From: Methyloceanibacter methanicus
GTDB taxonomy: Bacteria; Pseudomonadota; Alphaproteobacteria; Rhizobiales; Methyloligellaceae
Direction of reading: 5' to 3'
Assembly (NCBI RefSeq): GCF_001723285.1
Contig: NZ_LPWG01000007.1
Span: forward strand, 1-64,000
DNA: 64,000 bases
The notes under the pieces were generated by a model. That model did no database searches and was not told where the DNA came from. It saw only the letters and a list, made by a program, of their open reading frames with translations. The stretch's first letter is position 1; the number at the start of each line of letters is the position of its first letter. Shown here one piece after another: positions 9,695-20,564 of the stretch. A program made the translations under genes and the position numbers.

Positions 9695-10423
9695 ATGAAT
9701 CCGGATGATGCCGCGCTCGCCGTTGCCGATCCGTCGTTCGCGGCCCCCTCGGTGCTGGGGCTGGTGTTCGATGCGCCTTTGGCCGTGCAACTGGTCATCG
9801 CCGTGCTTCTGATCGCCTTTGTCTGGAGCCTCGTCGTCATCCTCCAAAAGCTGTTTCAGTTCGCCAAGGCCCGCAAAGAGGCGGACAAGTTCGAGAAGGT
9901 CTTCTGGTCGGGGCAGGCGCTGGACGAGCTCTATCAGGCCCTGTCGCAGCGGCGGAACGGGGGCATGGCGTCCCTGTTCGTGGCGGCGATGCGCGAGTGG
10001 AAGCGCTCGACGGAGAGCGAGAACGGGGCGCAGGCGCCCCGGCCCTTGACCGGCGTCCAAGGGCGTATCGAGAAGGTCATGGCGGTGGCGGTCTCCCGGG
10101 ACGTGGAGCGGCTGGGGCGCCGGCTGGGCCTTCTCTCCGCGATCGCCGCGTCCGCGCCCCTGTTGGGCCTGTTCGGGCTGGCCTGGGGCCTTTTGTCGGC
10201 GTTTCAGGCGGCGGCCGGGTCCGATCTCGCCGGCCTTGCGACCATGGCTCCGGGAATCGCCCAGAGCCTGCTGCCGGCGGCGTTGGGGTTCCTGGTCGCC
10301 ATCCCCGCCAAGGTGTTCTCGGCCAAATTCGCGGTGGAGGCCGAGCGCTACATGAGGCGTCTTGAAGGCTTCGCCGACGAATTCTCCGCCATCCTCTCCC
10401 GCCAGATCGACCGGGGCGCCTAG
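9695..10423 (+). CDS. tolQ: TolQ-type proton channel subunit, proton-path threonines replaced
   Basis: 242 residues from the ATG at 9695, preceded by AGGAGAGG with 6-bp spacing. The first helix is near residues 27-48, the cytoplasmic loop has the TolQ hallmark FWSGQALDELYQ, and TM2 and TM3 lie near 150-172 and 188-206. In E. coli TolQ, TM2 reads GLFGTVWG and TM3 reads EALIATAIG. Here they read GLFGLAWG and QSLLPAALG, so the threonines matching Thr145 and Thr178 are Leu162 and Ala195. TolQ normally works with TolR and TolA. Neither is encoded next to it, and the next 349 bp hold no gene. Identity as TolQ and not ExbB rests on the FWSG loop and the ybgC/pal context. Confidence 0.88.
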   Translation: MNPDDAALAVADPSFAAPSVLGLVFDAPLAVQLVIAVLLIAFVWSLVVILQKLFQFAKARKEADKFEKVFWSGQALDELYQALSQRRNGGMASLFVAAMREWKRSTESENGAQAPRPLTGVQGRIEKVMAVAVSRDVERLGRRLGLLSAIAASAPLLGLFGLAWGLLSAFQAAAGSDLAGLATMAPGIAQSLLPAALGFLVAIPAKVFSAKFAVEAERYMRRLEGFADEFSAILSRQIDRGA

Positions 10424-10772
10424 GGCCTCGTCCGCGGCAGCACGGCGCGTCCTAGGCGAGTCCGGGTCCAAGGTCGCCCGGTTTTTTTCGCCGATCTGCC
10501 CGGTTTTTCGACGTTTGGGCGCTTTCTGTGGCGAGGCTGCAACAGATGGTTACGTTTCATTAACGCGAACCACTCAACGTGGTTAACGGCGCCTTGATCG
10601 GCGTATCAGCGAGGGATAGCTTCGTGAGGATGCACAACGGGATTCGGCGTGGCATTTTCGCATCATGGGCTGGCAAATCCGTCGAAGGACCTCAGTCCGA
10701 TCTTGATCTGATTGCGCTGCACCGGTACACGCAAAGACGGCACTTGCCGTATTAACCAAAGGAGAGAAGACC
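10424..10772. other. Intergenic gap where tolR, tolA and tolB would be expected
   Basis: 349 bp without a believable gene on either strand. In most alphaproteobacteria this place holds tolR, tolA and tolB (over 2 kb). No remnant resembling the TolR transmembrane helix or a TolB beta-propeller repeat can be read here. The right end should hold the promoter of the small lipoprotein gene, but I cannot place its elements with confidence. Confidence 0.6.
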
Positions 10773-10892
10773 ATGCAGGGTTTGAAGGGCGTTATCGCCG
10801 CTGTCATGCTGGTTGCTGCCGCCGTTTCGCTTGGCGGTTGCTTCGGCCACCACGAGAAGGCCGTTGTTGTTGAGCCGCTGAAGCTCGGCTAA
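10773..10892 (+). CDS. 39-residue lipoprotein
   Basis: A very small gene with an AGGAGAG ribosome-binding site 5 bp before its ATG. The product has a lysine near the N-terminus, a hydrophobic stretch IAAVMLVAAAV and the lipobox SLGGC, with cysteine at residue 23. The mature peptide would be only 17 residues (CFGHHEKAVVVEPLKLG). I do not recognise the family. It is followed by three hairpins and a strong terminator, so it is a self-contained transcription unit between tolQ and pal. It looks like one of the short surface lipoproteins that are often abundant, but that is inference. Confidence 0.75.
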   Translation: MQGLKGVIAAVMLVAAAVSLGGCFGHHEKAVVVEPLKLG

Positions 10893-10903
10893 CGACCGGT
10901 TTG

Positions 10904-10955
10904 GCAAATCCTGCGCGCCTTTGGCGCGCGGATTTGCGGAAACTTTCGAGTTTCC
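10904..10955 (+). other. Two consecutive RNA hairpins in the 3' UTR of the small lipoprotein gene
   Basis: First hairpin 10904-10937: GCAAATCC then GCGCGCC on the left, pairing with GGCGCGC GGATTTGC on the right, with one bulged T and a TTT loop. The second follows directly at 10938-10955: GGAAACT, TTCG tetraloop, AGTTTCC, a perfect 7-bp stem. Neither has its own T run. They may stabilise the mRNA 3' end or form the body of a 3'-derived small RNA ending at the next terminator. Confidence 0.75.
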
Positions 10956-10968
10956 ACCACGGGATTTG

Positions 10969-11021
10969 GGATGCTCAAGGCGCTCGAGATTTCAGCGCCC
11001 GGAGCATCCTTTTCCTTTTTT
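10969..11021 (+). terminator. Strong rho-independent terminator after the small lipoprotein gene
   Basis: GGATGCTC (10969-10976) pairs with GAGCATCC (11002-11009) and an inner GGCGCT/AGCGCC stem extends it. The tail is TTTTCCTTTTTT. This closes the small lipoprotein transcript, so pal must have its own promoter in 11022-11193. Confidence 0.88.
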
Positions 11022-11158
11022 GGGCCTGGATTCTGATCCGGGTCTTGTTCGGTTCTTGGCCAGGACCGGAAGCCGCGCCGCCGCGATGGGGTCTGCGGTC
11101 TTGTGCTTACCCGAGGCTTAACCGGCTAACATCGCATTAACGGCTTGGGCTCTAGGCT

Positions 11159-11184
11159 CTCCCAAAACCAAGTGTGTTTGGGAG
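11159..11184 (+). promoter_or_regulatory. Hairpin that includes the pal ribosome-binding site
   Basis: CTCCCAAA (11159-11166) and TTTGGGAG (11177-11184) are perfectly complementary. The right arm contains GGGAG, the only Shine-Dalgarno-like sequence before the pal ATG at 11194 (9-bp spacing). When the stem forms, the site is paired, so pal translation may be modulated by this structure. Confidence 0.6.
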
Positions 11185-11193
11185 TAACCGGTT

Positions 11194-11760
11194 ATGCGTC
11201 TGTGCGGTGGCTTCGGCCGCGCCGGCGCCCTGTTGGGCGCATTTTTCCTCGTCTCAACTTTGTCCGCTTGTTTCGCGCCTGCGCCACAGTCGCAGCCGCG
11301 GGAATATTCGCTTGGTGCCGCCGGTTCGGGCCACACCGGGGCGCCTGCCGCGCGGGCCCCCGCCAAAGCCGATCGCGCGACGCCATTGTCCGGGTCCGCG
11401 GCGTTCGCGGCCACGGCGGGCGACGTGGTCTATTTCGAGGGCGACAGTTCCGAACTGTCCGCCGAAGCGAAGGCCACCTTGCAGCGGCAGGTCCAATGGC
11501 TGAAGCGGCATCCGGGCTACCGGATCCTCGTGGAAGGCCATGCGGACGAATGGGGCACCCAGCAGCACAATCTGATGCTCGGCGCCGAGCGGGCCGTCGC
11601 CGTCAAGATCTACCTGGAGACCAACGGCCTCCGGGCGATCCCGATCCCGACCGTGTCCTACGGGAAGGAGCGCCTGGTCGCCAACTGCCCGGCGCTGTCG
11701 TGCCGGGCGCAAAACCGCCGGGTGCGGACGGTCGTGACGCCGCCGCTCGCGATGCGCTGA
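11194..11760 (+). CDS. pal: Peptidoglycan-associated lipoprotein Pal
   Basis: 188 residues. The signal peptide ends in the lipobox LSAC with the lipidated Cys at residue 27, followed by a Pro/Ala-rich linker and an OmpA-C domain. VYFEGDSSELS, VEGHADEWGT and the late segment SYGKERLVANC...RAQNRRV match the peptidoglycan-binding fold, including the meso-DAP-binding Asp and Arg. Pal anchors the outer membrane to peptidoglycan and normally docks TolB. TolB is not encoded nearby. The two cysteines in ANCPALSCRAQNRR are unusual compared with the common acidic residues at this place. Confidence 0.93.
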   Translation: MRLCGGFGRAGALLGAFFLVSTLSACFAPAPQSQPREYSLGAAGSGHTGAPAARAPAKADRATPLSGSAAFAATAGDVVYFEGDSSELSAEAKATLQRQVQWLKRHPGYRILVEGHADEWGTQQHNLMLGAERAVAVKIYLETNGLRAIPIPTVSYGKERLVANCPALSCRAQNRRVRTVVTPPLAMR

Positions 11761-11815
11761 TTGTTGCCAGCGCTCCTCGGCAGCCCCGACTTGCCGTAAC
11801 GGGCCTGTTGGGCCA

Positions 11816-13132
11816 ATGCTGGGGTCTATGACATCCACCCCGCTCACCGAGGCCGAGGCCGATCGGATCTTGGCCCCCTTGGCCGACCATCGGCTCTATG
11901 CGCTCGCCGTATCCGGCGGGCCGGACAGCCTTGCGCTCATGCATATGAGCGCAGGCTTCGCGCGCCGGCAGGGGGGGGCAGCGCCCGTGGTTCTGACCGT
12001 CGATCACGATCTCAGAGCCGGGTCGCGGGCCGAAGCGGAGACGGTCGCGCGCGTCGCTGAGGACATGGGGCTGCGCCACGCGATCCTGACATGGCGGCAT
12101 GGGCAGGTCGACGCGGGGTTGCAGGCGCGCGCGCGGGGCGCCCGCTACGACCTCATGGCGGCCTATTGCACGGCCCACGATATTCCGGCGCTGGTGACCG
12201 CCCATCATCTGGACGATCAGGCCGAGACCTTTCTCATGCGGCTGAAACGGGGCAGCGGGCTCGATGGCCTGGCCGCAATTCCCGAACAGGGGCGCTGGGC
12301 CGGACTGACGCTTCTGAGGCCCTTGCTCGACGTGCCGAAGGCGCGGCTGATCGCGACCGCTACGGCGGCCGGACTGCCATTCGTCACCGATCCGAGCAAT
12401 GCGGACCGGCGGTTCGAGCGCGGGCGTCTACGCGAGGCCATGGCCGCGCTCTCGGAAATCGGCCTCGAACCGGCCGCGATCGCCCGTTCGGCCCGGCGGC
12501 TGCGGCGGGCCCGTTCGGCGCTGGAGGCCAGTGTCGATGCGTTTTTCGACCGCCACGGCGAGCGGAGCCCGGCCGGCTACGCCTCGGTTTCCCTGCCAGC
12601 CTTGCTCGGTGCGCCCGACGAGGTGGCCTTGAGGACGCTGGGCCGGCTCATCGGGACCGTGGGCGGCATGTCCGAGCCGGTGCGGCTCGCCAAGCTCGAA
12701 GCCCTCTACGACGGCCTTCGCGCGAGCCCCGACACGGTCCAGACCCTGGGGCGTTGCCAGATCGTGCCCTCGGGCGGGCGCCTCGCCGTCTTCCGGGAAG
12801 TCCGCAAGCCCGGCCTGCCGCGCGGCGCGCTGCAACCGGGCGAGCGGATGCTGTGGGACAATCGCTTCCGTGTCGAACTCGGCGCGGGGGCGCGAGAGGC
12901 CGTGACGGTCGAGGCACTGGGCGAGGAGGGGATCGCGGCGTTCACCCAAGGCGAGGGCCGCGCCCTTGCCGTGCCCCGATTGGCGGCCTGCGCGCTGCCT
13001 GTGTGCCGGCGCGGTGACGGACGGCTGGTTCTGCCTGATTTCGGTCAAGGCGGCGCCCTCTTCGCTGCGCCATTGTCGCGCCACGAAGGCGGGTTTGACT
13101 GCCGGGCGACATTCCTTTGGGGACCGGGCTAG
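11816..13132 (+). CDS. tilS: tRNA(Ile)-lysidine synthase TilS
   Basis: 438 residues. The N-type ATP pyrophosphatase signature is AVSGGPDSLALM near residue 32, with the following conserved blocks VDHDLRAGS and TAHHLDDQAETFLMRL. TilS adds lysine to C34 of the CAU-anticodon tRNA-Ile so that it reads AUA. The C-terminal part after about residue 220 is weakly conserved, as usual in alphaproteobacteria. The start may be 11816 or the ATG at 11828, and neither has a clear ribosome-binding site. Position after pal and before ftsH is typical, except that cpoB (ybgF), often found between pal and tilS, is absent. Confidence 0.93.
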   Translation: MLGSMTSTPLTEAEADRILAPLADHRLYALAVSGGPDSLALMHMSAGFARRQGGAAPVVLTVDHDLRAGSRAEAETVARVAEDMGLRHAILTWRHGQVDAGLQARARGARYDLMAAYCTAHDIPALVTAHHLDDQAETFLMRLKRGSGLDGLAAIPEQGRWAGLTLLRPLLDVPKARLIATATAAGLPFVTDPSNADRRFERGRLREAMAALSEIGLEPAAIARSARRLRRARSALEASVDAFFDRHGERSPAGYASVSLPALLGAPDEVALRTLGRLIGTVGGMSEPVRLAKLEALYDGLRASPDTVQTLGRCQIVPSGGRLAVFREVRKPGLPRGALQPGERMLWDNRFRVELGAGAREAVTVEALGEEGIAAFTQGEGRALAVPRLAACALPVCRRGDGRLVLPDFGQGGALFAAPLSRHEGGFDCRATFLWGPG

Positions 13133-13375
13133 GTTCTGGAATCCGGGCCAAGGCGGGGTAAAGTCAGGATCGGTCTTTTTCCGAAGGATTTCAGCGTAAG
13201 CTTGTTCAGAAAGCGTCCACGACTTGACGTTAGCTTTACTTGGCAAACGAAGTGCCCGTTCTTATGTTAATTGGGCTTAAATGAGCCGTCCCGTGCGGGG
13301 AATCTGGGAGCGTCCAGAACTTGGAAGCGTCCGTATGGCCCGTATGCCGCGAAGATCCATCCATCAGGTCAGTGC

Positions 13376-15304
<1,929 letters not shown>

Positions 15305-15332
15305 GGGCTGCTCCAAGGCTCAGACGAACACG

Positions 15333-15360
15333 CATGCCCGGCCTTCGCGCCGGGCATGTT
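15333..15360 (+). terminator. Terminator after ftsH
   Basis: CATGCCCGGC and GCCGGGCATG form a 10-bp stem with a 6-base CTTCGC loop, followed by a short TTG-CTTTG tail. The T run is weak, so some readthrough into folP is likely. Confidence 0.65.
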
Positions 15361-15400
15361 GCTTTGTGCCGGCACGATCCGATGTGTTAGGGCTCTCCCC

Positions 15401-16468
15401 ATGGCAGACGGAAAAATCTATCTCCGCCCGTTGGGCTTCGTTTACGGGCCCCAGGCCGATGCCGCCATCGAGGACGGGCTTGCGCTTCCCTTGGCGGGCG
15501 GGCCGATCGCCTTTACGGGCGTCGAGCTCATCGAAGGCGCGCCCGGGAAATCGAAGGCCTATATCTTTTCCGCCTCGGCGCTCGGCGAGGCGGGCGATCC
15601 GGACTTGCGGTCGCGGCTCGATCTCGTGACGCGGCCCCGTCCGCCCTTTGCGGGGCTGGATTTGTCGCGGCCCACGCTCATGGGCATCGTGAATGTGACG
15701 CCGGACTCCTTCTCCGATGGCGGGCTCTACAACGAAACCGAGGGCGCGGTGGCGCACGCGGCGGAGTTGATCAAGGACGGCGCCGCCATCGTCGATATTG
15801 GCGGTGAGTCCACGCGGCCCGGCTCCGAAACGGTTGCGTCCGAGGACGAACTCGCGCGCGTCCTGCCCGTGCTGGAAGGGCTCAAGGGGACGCACGCGGC
15901 CATTTCCATCGACACCCGCAAGGCCGAGGTGGCGCGCGCGGCCGCGAAGGCCGGGGCTAAGATCTTCAACGACGTCTCGGCCTTCACCTACGATCCGGAC
16001 TCGCTCCAGGTTGCCGTGGAGACCGGGCTCGACGTTGTGCTGATGCATGCGCAAGGCGAGCCCAAGACCATGCAGGACAACCCGACCTATGCCGACGTGG
16101 TGCTGGAGGTGTTCGACTATCTCGAGGCGCGCATTGAAACGTGTGTCGCGGCCGGCCTTCCTGCGTCGCGCATCGCCGCGGACCCCGGCCTCGGCTTCGG
16201 CAAGACGCTCGAGCACAATCTCGCGCTGTTCGCCAATGTCAGCCTGTTCCACGGACTTGGCGTCCCGCTTCTGATCGGTGCGTCCCGCAAACAGTTCATT
16301 CGCCGCTTCGGACAGGCGGCCGAGCCCAGAGCCCGCGAACCGGGGAGCCATGCCGCCGCGATCGCCTCGGCCTCCCAAGGGGCCCAGCTCTTCCGGGTGC
16401 ACGACGTTGCGGGCACGAGCCAGGCCCTCGGTGTCTGGCGTGCCGCCATGTTCGGCTCTGAAACTTAA
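15401..16468 (+). CDS. folP: Dihydropteroate synthase FolP
   Basis: 355 residues. An N-terminal extension of about 85 residues precedes the TIM-barrel core and is common in alphaproteobacterial enzymes. The core shows LMGIVNVTPDSFSDGG (diphosphate-binding loop), DIGGESTRPGS, SIDTRK, NDVSAF and the late GASRKQFI. The enzyme condenses p-aminobenzoate with dihydropterin pyrophosphate in folate synthesis and is the sulfonamide target. The ftsH-folP-glmM order is widely conserved in Proteobacteria. Confidence 0.95.
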   Translation: MADGKIYLRPLGFVYGPQADAAIEDGLALPLAGGPIAFTGVELIEGAPGKSKAYIFSASALGEAGDPDLRSRLDLVTRPRPPFAGLDLSRPTLMGIVNVTPDSFSDGGLYNETEGAVAHAAELIKDGAAIVDIGGESTRPGSETVASEDELARVLPVLEGLKGTHAAISIDTRKAEVARAAAKAGAKIFNDVSAFTYDPDSLQVAVETGLDVVLMHAQGEPKTMQDNPTYADVVLEVFDYLEARIETCVAAGLPASRIAADPGLGFGKTLEHNLALFANVSLFHGLGVPLLIGASRKQFIRRFGQAAEPRAREPGSHAAAIASASQGAQLFRVHDVAGTSQALGVWRAAMFGSET

Positions 16469-16496
16469 GGAAAAATGGGCTTTTCGGGGCGGGTGG

Positions 16497-16522
16497 AAAT
16501 GTAACTTTTGCTTACATTTTTT
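16497..16522 (+). terminator. AT-rich terminator after folP
   Basis: AAATGTAA (16497-16504) pairs with TTACATTT (16512-16519), loop CTTTTGC, and runs into TTT. An outer AAAATGGG / CCCATTTT pair (from 16472 to 16533) can extend the structure. Both are AT-rich in a high-GC background. Confidence 0.7.
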
Positions 16523-16678
16523 GAACCCATTTTCGCCGTCGGCGGGCGCATAATCCGCCTTTCTCGTCCGGGGGTATCGCGAAGGGGATTCCCGCAAAGG
16601 GCGAAAGAGGGTTTCCAAAATATCGGCCAGGCCGCATCATAGTGAACGCTTGGTGGCAGCGACGGGGGAATGACCGGG

Positions 16679-18028
16679 ATGGCCCGAAAGTTCTTTGGCA
16701 CGGACGGAATCCGTGGCAGCGCCAACTCGCATCCGATGACTTCGGAAGTGGCGCTCAAGGTCGGCATGGCGGCCGGCAAGCTCTTCACCAATGGGTCCTA
16801 TCGTCATCGCGTGGTGATCGGCAAGGACACCCGGCTTTCGGGCTATATGATCGAGTCCGCGCTGGTGTCCGGCTTCACGGCGGCCGGCATGGACGTGTTC
16901 CAGCTCGGCCCGATGCCGACGCCTGCGGTGGCCATGCTCACGCGCTCGCTGCGGGCGGATCTCGGTGTGATGATCTCCGCCTCCCACAATCCCTATCTCG
17001 ACAACGGCATCAAGCTGTTCGGGCCGGAAGGCTACAAGCTCTCCGATGAGCAGGAAGGTGAGATCGAAGCGCTGGTCGAAGGCGATTCCGCGCGTCTGCT
17101 GGCCTCCGCCGAACGCATCGGCCGCGCGACCCGGATCGAAAGCGCCCGGGAGCGCTATATCGAATTCGCCAAGCGCACGCTGCCGCGCAATTTGCGTTTC
17201 GACGGGATCCGTGCGGTGATCGACTGCGCCAACGGCGCCGCCTACAAGGTCGCGCCCGAAGCGCTGTGGGAACTTGGCACCGAAGTCATCAAGATCGGCG
17301 TCGATCCCAACGGTCTCAACATCAACAAGGATTGCGGGTCGACATCGCCGCAGAACCTGATCCGCAAGGTCCAGGAAGTGCGGGCCGATATCGGGATCGC
17401 GCTCGACGGCGATGCGGACCGGGTCGTGATCGTCGACGAGAAGGGCCGCATCATCGACGGCGACCAGCTCATGGCGGTCATCGGCGAGTTCTGGCTGCGC
17501 CGCGGGCGGCTGGCCGGCGGCGGCATCGTCGCCACGGTCATGTCCAATCTCGGCCTCGAGCGCTATGTGGAGGATCTCGGTCTCGGCTTGGCCCGGACGC
17601 CCGTGGGCGATCGCTACGTGACCGAACACATGCGCCAGCACGGCTACAATGTGGGCGGCGAGCAGTCCGGCCACATCGTCTTGTCCGACTTCTCGACCAC
17701 GGGCGACGGTCTCGTCACCGCACTGCAGATCCTGGCCGTGGTGGTCCAAAGCGGCCGGCCGGTGAGCGAAGTCTGCAACCGCTTCGAGCCGCTGCCCCAG
17801 GTCCTGGAGAACGTGCGCTACAAGAACGGCCTGCCGCTCGATAATGTCGGCGTGCAGCGCGCGATCAACGACGGCAAGTCCAGGCTCGGCAATGCCGGGC
17901 GGCTCGTCATCCGTCCCTCGGGCACCGAACCGGTGATTCGCGTGATGGCAGAAGGCGACGACGAGGGGCTGGTTAAGACCGTTGTCTCGGACATCGTTCA
18001 CGCTCTTTCGGACGCGGCCGCCGCGTAG
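16679..18028 (+). CDS. glmM: Phosphoglucosamine mutase GlmM
   Basis: About 449 residues. The start [13 protein letters not shown] is diagnostic, and the catalytic phosphoserine is Ser102 in [17 protein letters not shown]. The metal loop DGDADRV and the C-terminal phosphate-binding [15 protein letters not shown] are present. GlmM converts glucosamine-6-P to glucosamine-1-P for UDP-GlcNAc, hence peptidoglycan and LPS. The ATG at 16679 is 9 bp after GGGGGA. The ATG at 16670 sits directly on that site and is less likely. Confidence 0.96.
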   Translation: MARKFFGTDGIRGSANSHPMTSEVALKVGMAAGKLFTNGSYRHRVVIGKDTRLSGYMIESALVSGFTAAGMDVFQLGPMPTPAVAMLTRSLRADLGVMISASHNPYLDNGIKLFGPEGYKLSDEQEGEIEALVEGDSARLLASAERIGRATRIESARERYIEFAKRTLPRNLRFDGIRAVIDCANGAAYKVAPEALWELGTEVIKIGVDPNGLNINKDCGSTSPQNLIRKVQEVRADIGIALDGDADRVVIVDEKGRIIDGDQLMAVIGEFWLRRGRLAGGGIVATVMSNLGLERYVEDLGLGLARTPVGDRYVTEHMRQHGYNVGGEQSGHIVLSDFSTTGDGLVTALQILAVVVQSGRPVSEVCNRFEPLPQVLENVRYKNGLPLDNVGVQRAINDGKSRLGNAGRLVIRPSGTEPVIRVMAEGDDEGLVKTVVSDIVHALSDAAAA

Positions 18029-18232
18029 GCGTCCTTCTCCACTCTCGAAAAAACCCCAGAATTCGGCGGTTTTCGCCGCGCCAGACGGCGCGCACGCTCT
18101 GGCTGTGCCAGTCTGAGCCGCCCATTAGGGGTCCATTAACCAAACCCTCCGATAGTCCCCACACGAGACAGCCAACGCGAATCGGCATGGAGCGCCGTGA
18201 TCGCAAGGGCTGCAGTCATAAGGGGTATTCAG

Positions 18233-19083
18233 ATGGGACAGACACGTAAAACTCTTCTCGCCACCGTGCTGGCCATGGCGCCAGTAACGGTTGCTCATGC
18301 GGCCGATCTCGGCCTTCCGCCTCCGCCGCCTATCGTGGAGGCCCCGTGCGTTGGTTGCACGGGTCCGATTTACCTGCGGGGCTTCATCGGCGCCGCCAAC
18401 CCGGTTGTCGATGGCATCAGCTCCGAGCTGTACCGCTACAACGATTTCACGGTTGTCCATGAGGACATCAAGAGCTCGCCGCTGTTCGGTGTCGGTGTCG
18501 GCTACCAGTTCAACAAGTGGCTGCGCTTCGACATGACGGGTGAATATCGCGGCAAGTCGCTGTTCATCGCCCAGGACAAGTATCCGGGCGGCAACGGAAC
18601 CTACAACCGTGCCAGTAATTCCAATCAGGGGCAGTTCCTGCCGGGCACCAATGAATACACCGCCGACATCGAAAGCTGGGTCGGTCTGTGGAATGCCTAT
18701 GCGGATCTCGGCACGTATTTCTGCTTCACGCCCTATGTGGCGCCGGTATCGGTATCGCCTCGGTCTCCGTGCTCGGCCTGAAGGACGTGAACGTCCCGAA
18801 TGGCGGCGTCGCCTACGGTGCCGACAATACCCAGACGAACTTCGCTTGGGCCGTCTATGGCGGTGTCGCCTACGACGTGAACGAATCCGTGACGCTCGAC
18901 CTGTCGTACCGCTACACCGATCTGGGCGAAGCGAAGAGCGGCAAAGTGACGGCCTACGACGGCACCAGCGCTTACGCGGGGGTCGATCTCGGCAACATCA
19001 CCTCGCATGACCTCATGCTCGGCATGCGCTGGAAATTGGGCCACGCACCGGTTCCCGCCCCAATGCCGGTCGCGTTCAAATAG
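18233..19083 (+). CDS. Outer-membrane beta-barrel protein (Omp25/31-like), one-base frameshift
   Basis: A signal peptide (start MGQTRKTLL, cleavage after AHA) leads into a porin-like barrel of alternating strands: YLRGFIGAANP, FGVGVGYQFNKWLRFDMTGEYRG, then after the break WAVYGGVAYDVNESVTLDLSYRYTDLGEA and the closing strand DLMLGMRWKLGH. The reading frame is lost at 18739-18740. The sequence reads GTGGCGCC where GTGGGCGCC would give TPYVGAGIGIASVSVLG and continue to the stop at 19083. One missing G in a GGG run explains everything. Most similar in style to the small immunogenic Omp25/Omp31 barrels of Hyphomicrobiales. AAGGGG precedes the ATG. Confidence 0.8.
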
Positions 19084-19111
19084 CCCATCGTCCATCCGAC
19101 TGACAGCCTAA

Positions 19112-19144
19112 CCGCCCGTCCTTCCGACGGGCGGTTTTCCTTTT
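19112..19144 (+). terminator. Terminator after the outer-membrane protein gene
   Basis: A 9-bp stem CCGCCCGTC / GACGGGCGG with a CTTCC loop is followed by TTTTCCTTTT. Confidence 0.9.
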
Positions 19145-19279
19145 GAGGCAAGGCCCGCAGCGCCCTTGCGCCAACCGCTTGACGGGCGGAACGGGCGCGC
19201 GCTAGTCCACCGCATCCATCAAAGCCTCCTGCGTGTGCGCCGCGGGCTTTGGCCATCATGATCCTGCCGGAGTTCCCCC

Positions 19280-20455
19280 GTGACCTCGTCGAACAAACCC
19301 ACACGCCGTCCCGAAAACCCGCGCTTCTCGTCGGGCCCGTGCACCAAGCACAAGGGCTGGACGCTCGATGCGCTCAACGGGGCCCTGCTGGGGCGCAATC
19401 ACCGGCAGGCGGACACGAAAGGGCGGATTGCCGAGGCCCTCGCGCGGACGGGGGCGCTGCTCGAATTGCCGGAAGGCTACCGGGTGGGCCTGGTGCCGGC
19501 GTCCGATACGGGTGCGGTCGAGATGGCGCTGTGGAACCTGCTCGGACCGCGGGGCGTCGACGTCTTGGCTTGGGAAGCCTTCAGCGCGGACTGGGTTACG
19601 GACATTGTCGACGAGCTCAAGCTCGCCGACGTGCGCGTCCTGGAGGCCCCTTTCGGGGCGCTTCCCGATCTCGCCCAGGTGGACTTCACCCGCGATGTCG
19701 TGTTCGCCTGGAACGGCACCACCTCGGGCGTGCGGGTGCCGGATGCGGACTGGATTCCGGAGGACCGCGAAGGGTTGACGATCTGCGACGGGACGTCGGC
19801 CGTGTTCGCGCAGGACATGGATTGGCACAAGCTCGATGTCACCACCTATTCGTGGCAGAAGGCGCTGGGCGGCGAAGCGCAGCACGGCATGCTGGTCCTG
19901 TCGCGCCGCGCGGTCGAGCGGCTGGAAACCTACAAGCCGCCATGGCCGTTGCCGAAGCTGGTCCGCCTGACCAAGAAGGGCCAGCTGATGGAGGACGTGT
20001 TCAAGGGCGAGACCATCAACACCCCGTCGATGCTGTGCCTCGAGGACTATCTGGCGGCTCTGTCGTTCGTGGAGGGCATTGGCGGCCTTGAGGGCGCGAT
20101 CGCGCGGGCCGATGCCAACGCCGGTGTCATTGCCGATTGGGTCGCGAAAACGCCCTGGGTCGATTTTCTGGCGACGGACCCGAAGACGCGATCCAACACG
20201 TCCGTCTGCCTCAAAGTGGTCGATCCCGCGGTGACGGCGTTGTCCCCGGACGCGCTCGCCGCTTTCACCAAGCGCATGGCCAAGCGGTTGGAGGCGGAAG
20301 GCGTCGCCTACGATATCGCCGCCTACCGGGCTGCCCCGCCGGGCCTTCGGATCTGGACGGGGACCACGGTCGAGCGCACGGATGTCGAGGCTTTGATGCC
20401 CTGGCTCGATTGGGCCTTCCACGCCGAAAAAGAGGCGTTGGCGGGGGCGGCTTGA
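19280..20455 (+). CDS. serC: Phosphoserine aminotransferase
   Basis: 391 residues from a GTG start with GGAG 8 bp upstream. This is the Methanosarcina/alphaproteobacterial type of SerC: it starts [18 protein letters not shown] and keeps the LLGRNHRQ and [14 protein letters not shown] blocks. The PLP lysine lies in [16 protein letters not shown] near residue 194. It transaminates 3-phosphohydroxypyruvate to phosphoserine in serine synthesis. In many alphaproteobacteria serC is followed by serA and then purA. Here purA follows directly, 110 bp downstream. Confidence 0.93.
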   Translation: MTSSNKPTRRPENPRFSSGPCTKHKGWTLDALNGALLGRNHRQADTKGRIAEALARTGALLELPEGYRVGLVPASDTGAVEMALWNLLGPRGVDVLAWEAFSADWVTDIVDELKLADVRVLEAPFGALPDLAQVDFTRDVVFAWNGTTSGVRVPDADWIPEDREGLTICDGTSAVFAQDMDWHKLDVTTYSWQKALGGEAQHGMLVLSRRAVERLETYKPPWPLPKLVRLTKKGQLMEDVFKGETINTPSMLCLEDYLAALSFVEGIGGLEGAIARADANAGVIADWVAKTPWVDFLATDPKTRSNTSVCLKVVDPAVTALSPDALAAFTKRMAKRLEAEGVAYDIAAYRAAPPGLRIWTGTTVERTDVEALMPWLDWAFHAEKEALAGAA

Positions 20456-20503
20456 GAAGGTCTTCGAAGGCTCGCTTCGGGGCGCCCCACAGGCTATAAC
20501 GAC

Positions 20504-20536
20504 ACACGGCCCTGCTCTCGCGGGGCCGTTTGTGTG
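20504..20536 (+). terminator. Probable terminator between serC and purA
   Basis: ACGGCCC and GGGCCGT form a 7-bp stem with a GC-rich loop, followed by TTGTGTGTTCTTT. It separates serC from purA, although the two genes are close. Confidence 0.55.
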
Positions 20537-20564
20537 TTCTTTCCGGGATTTAGGGGTTTTCATC

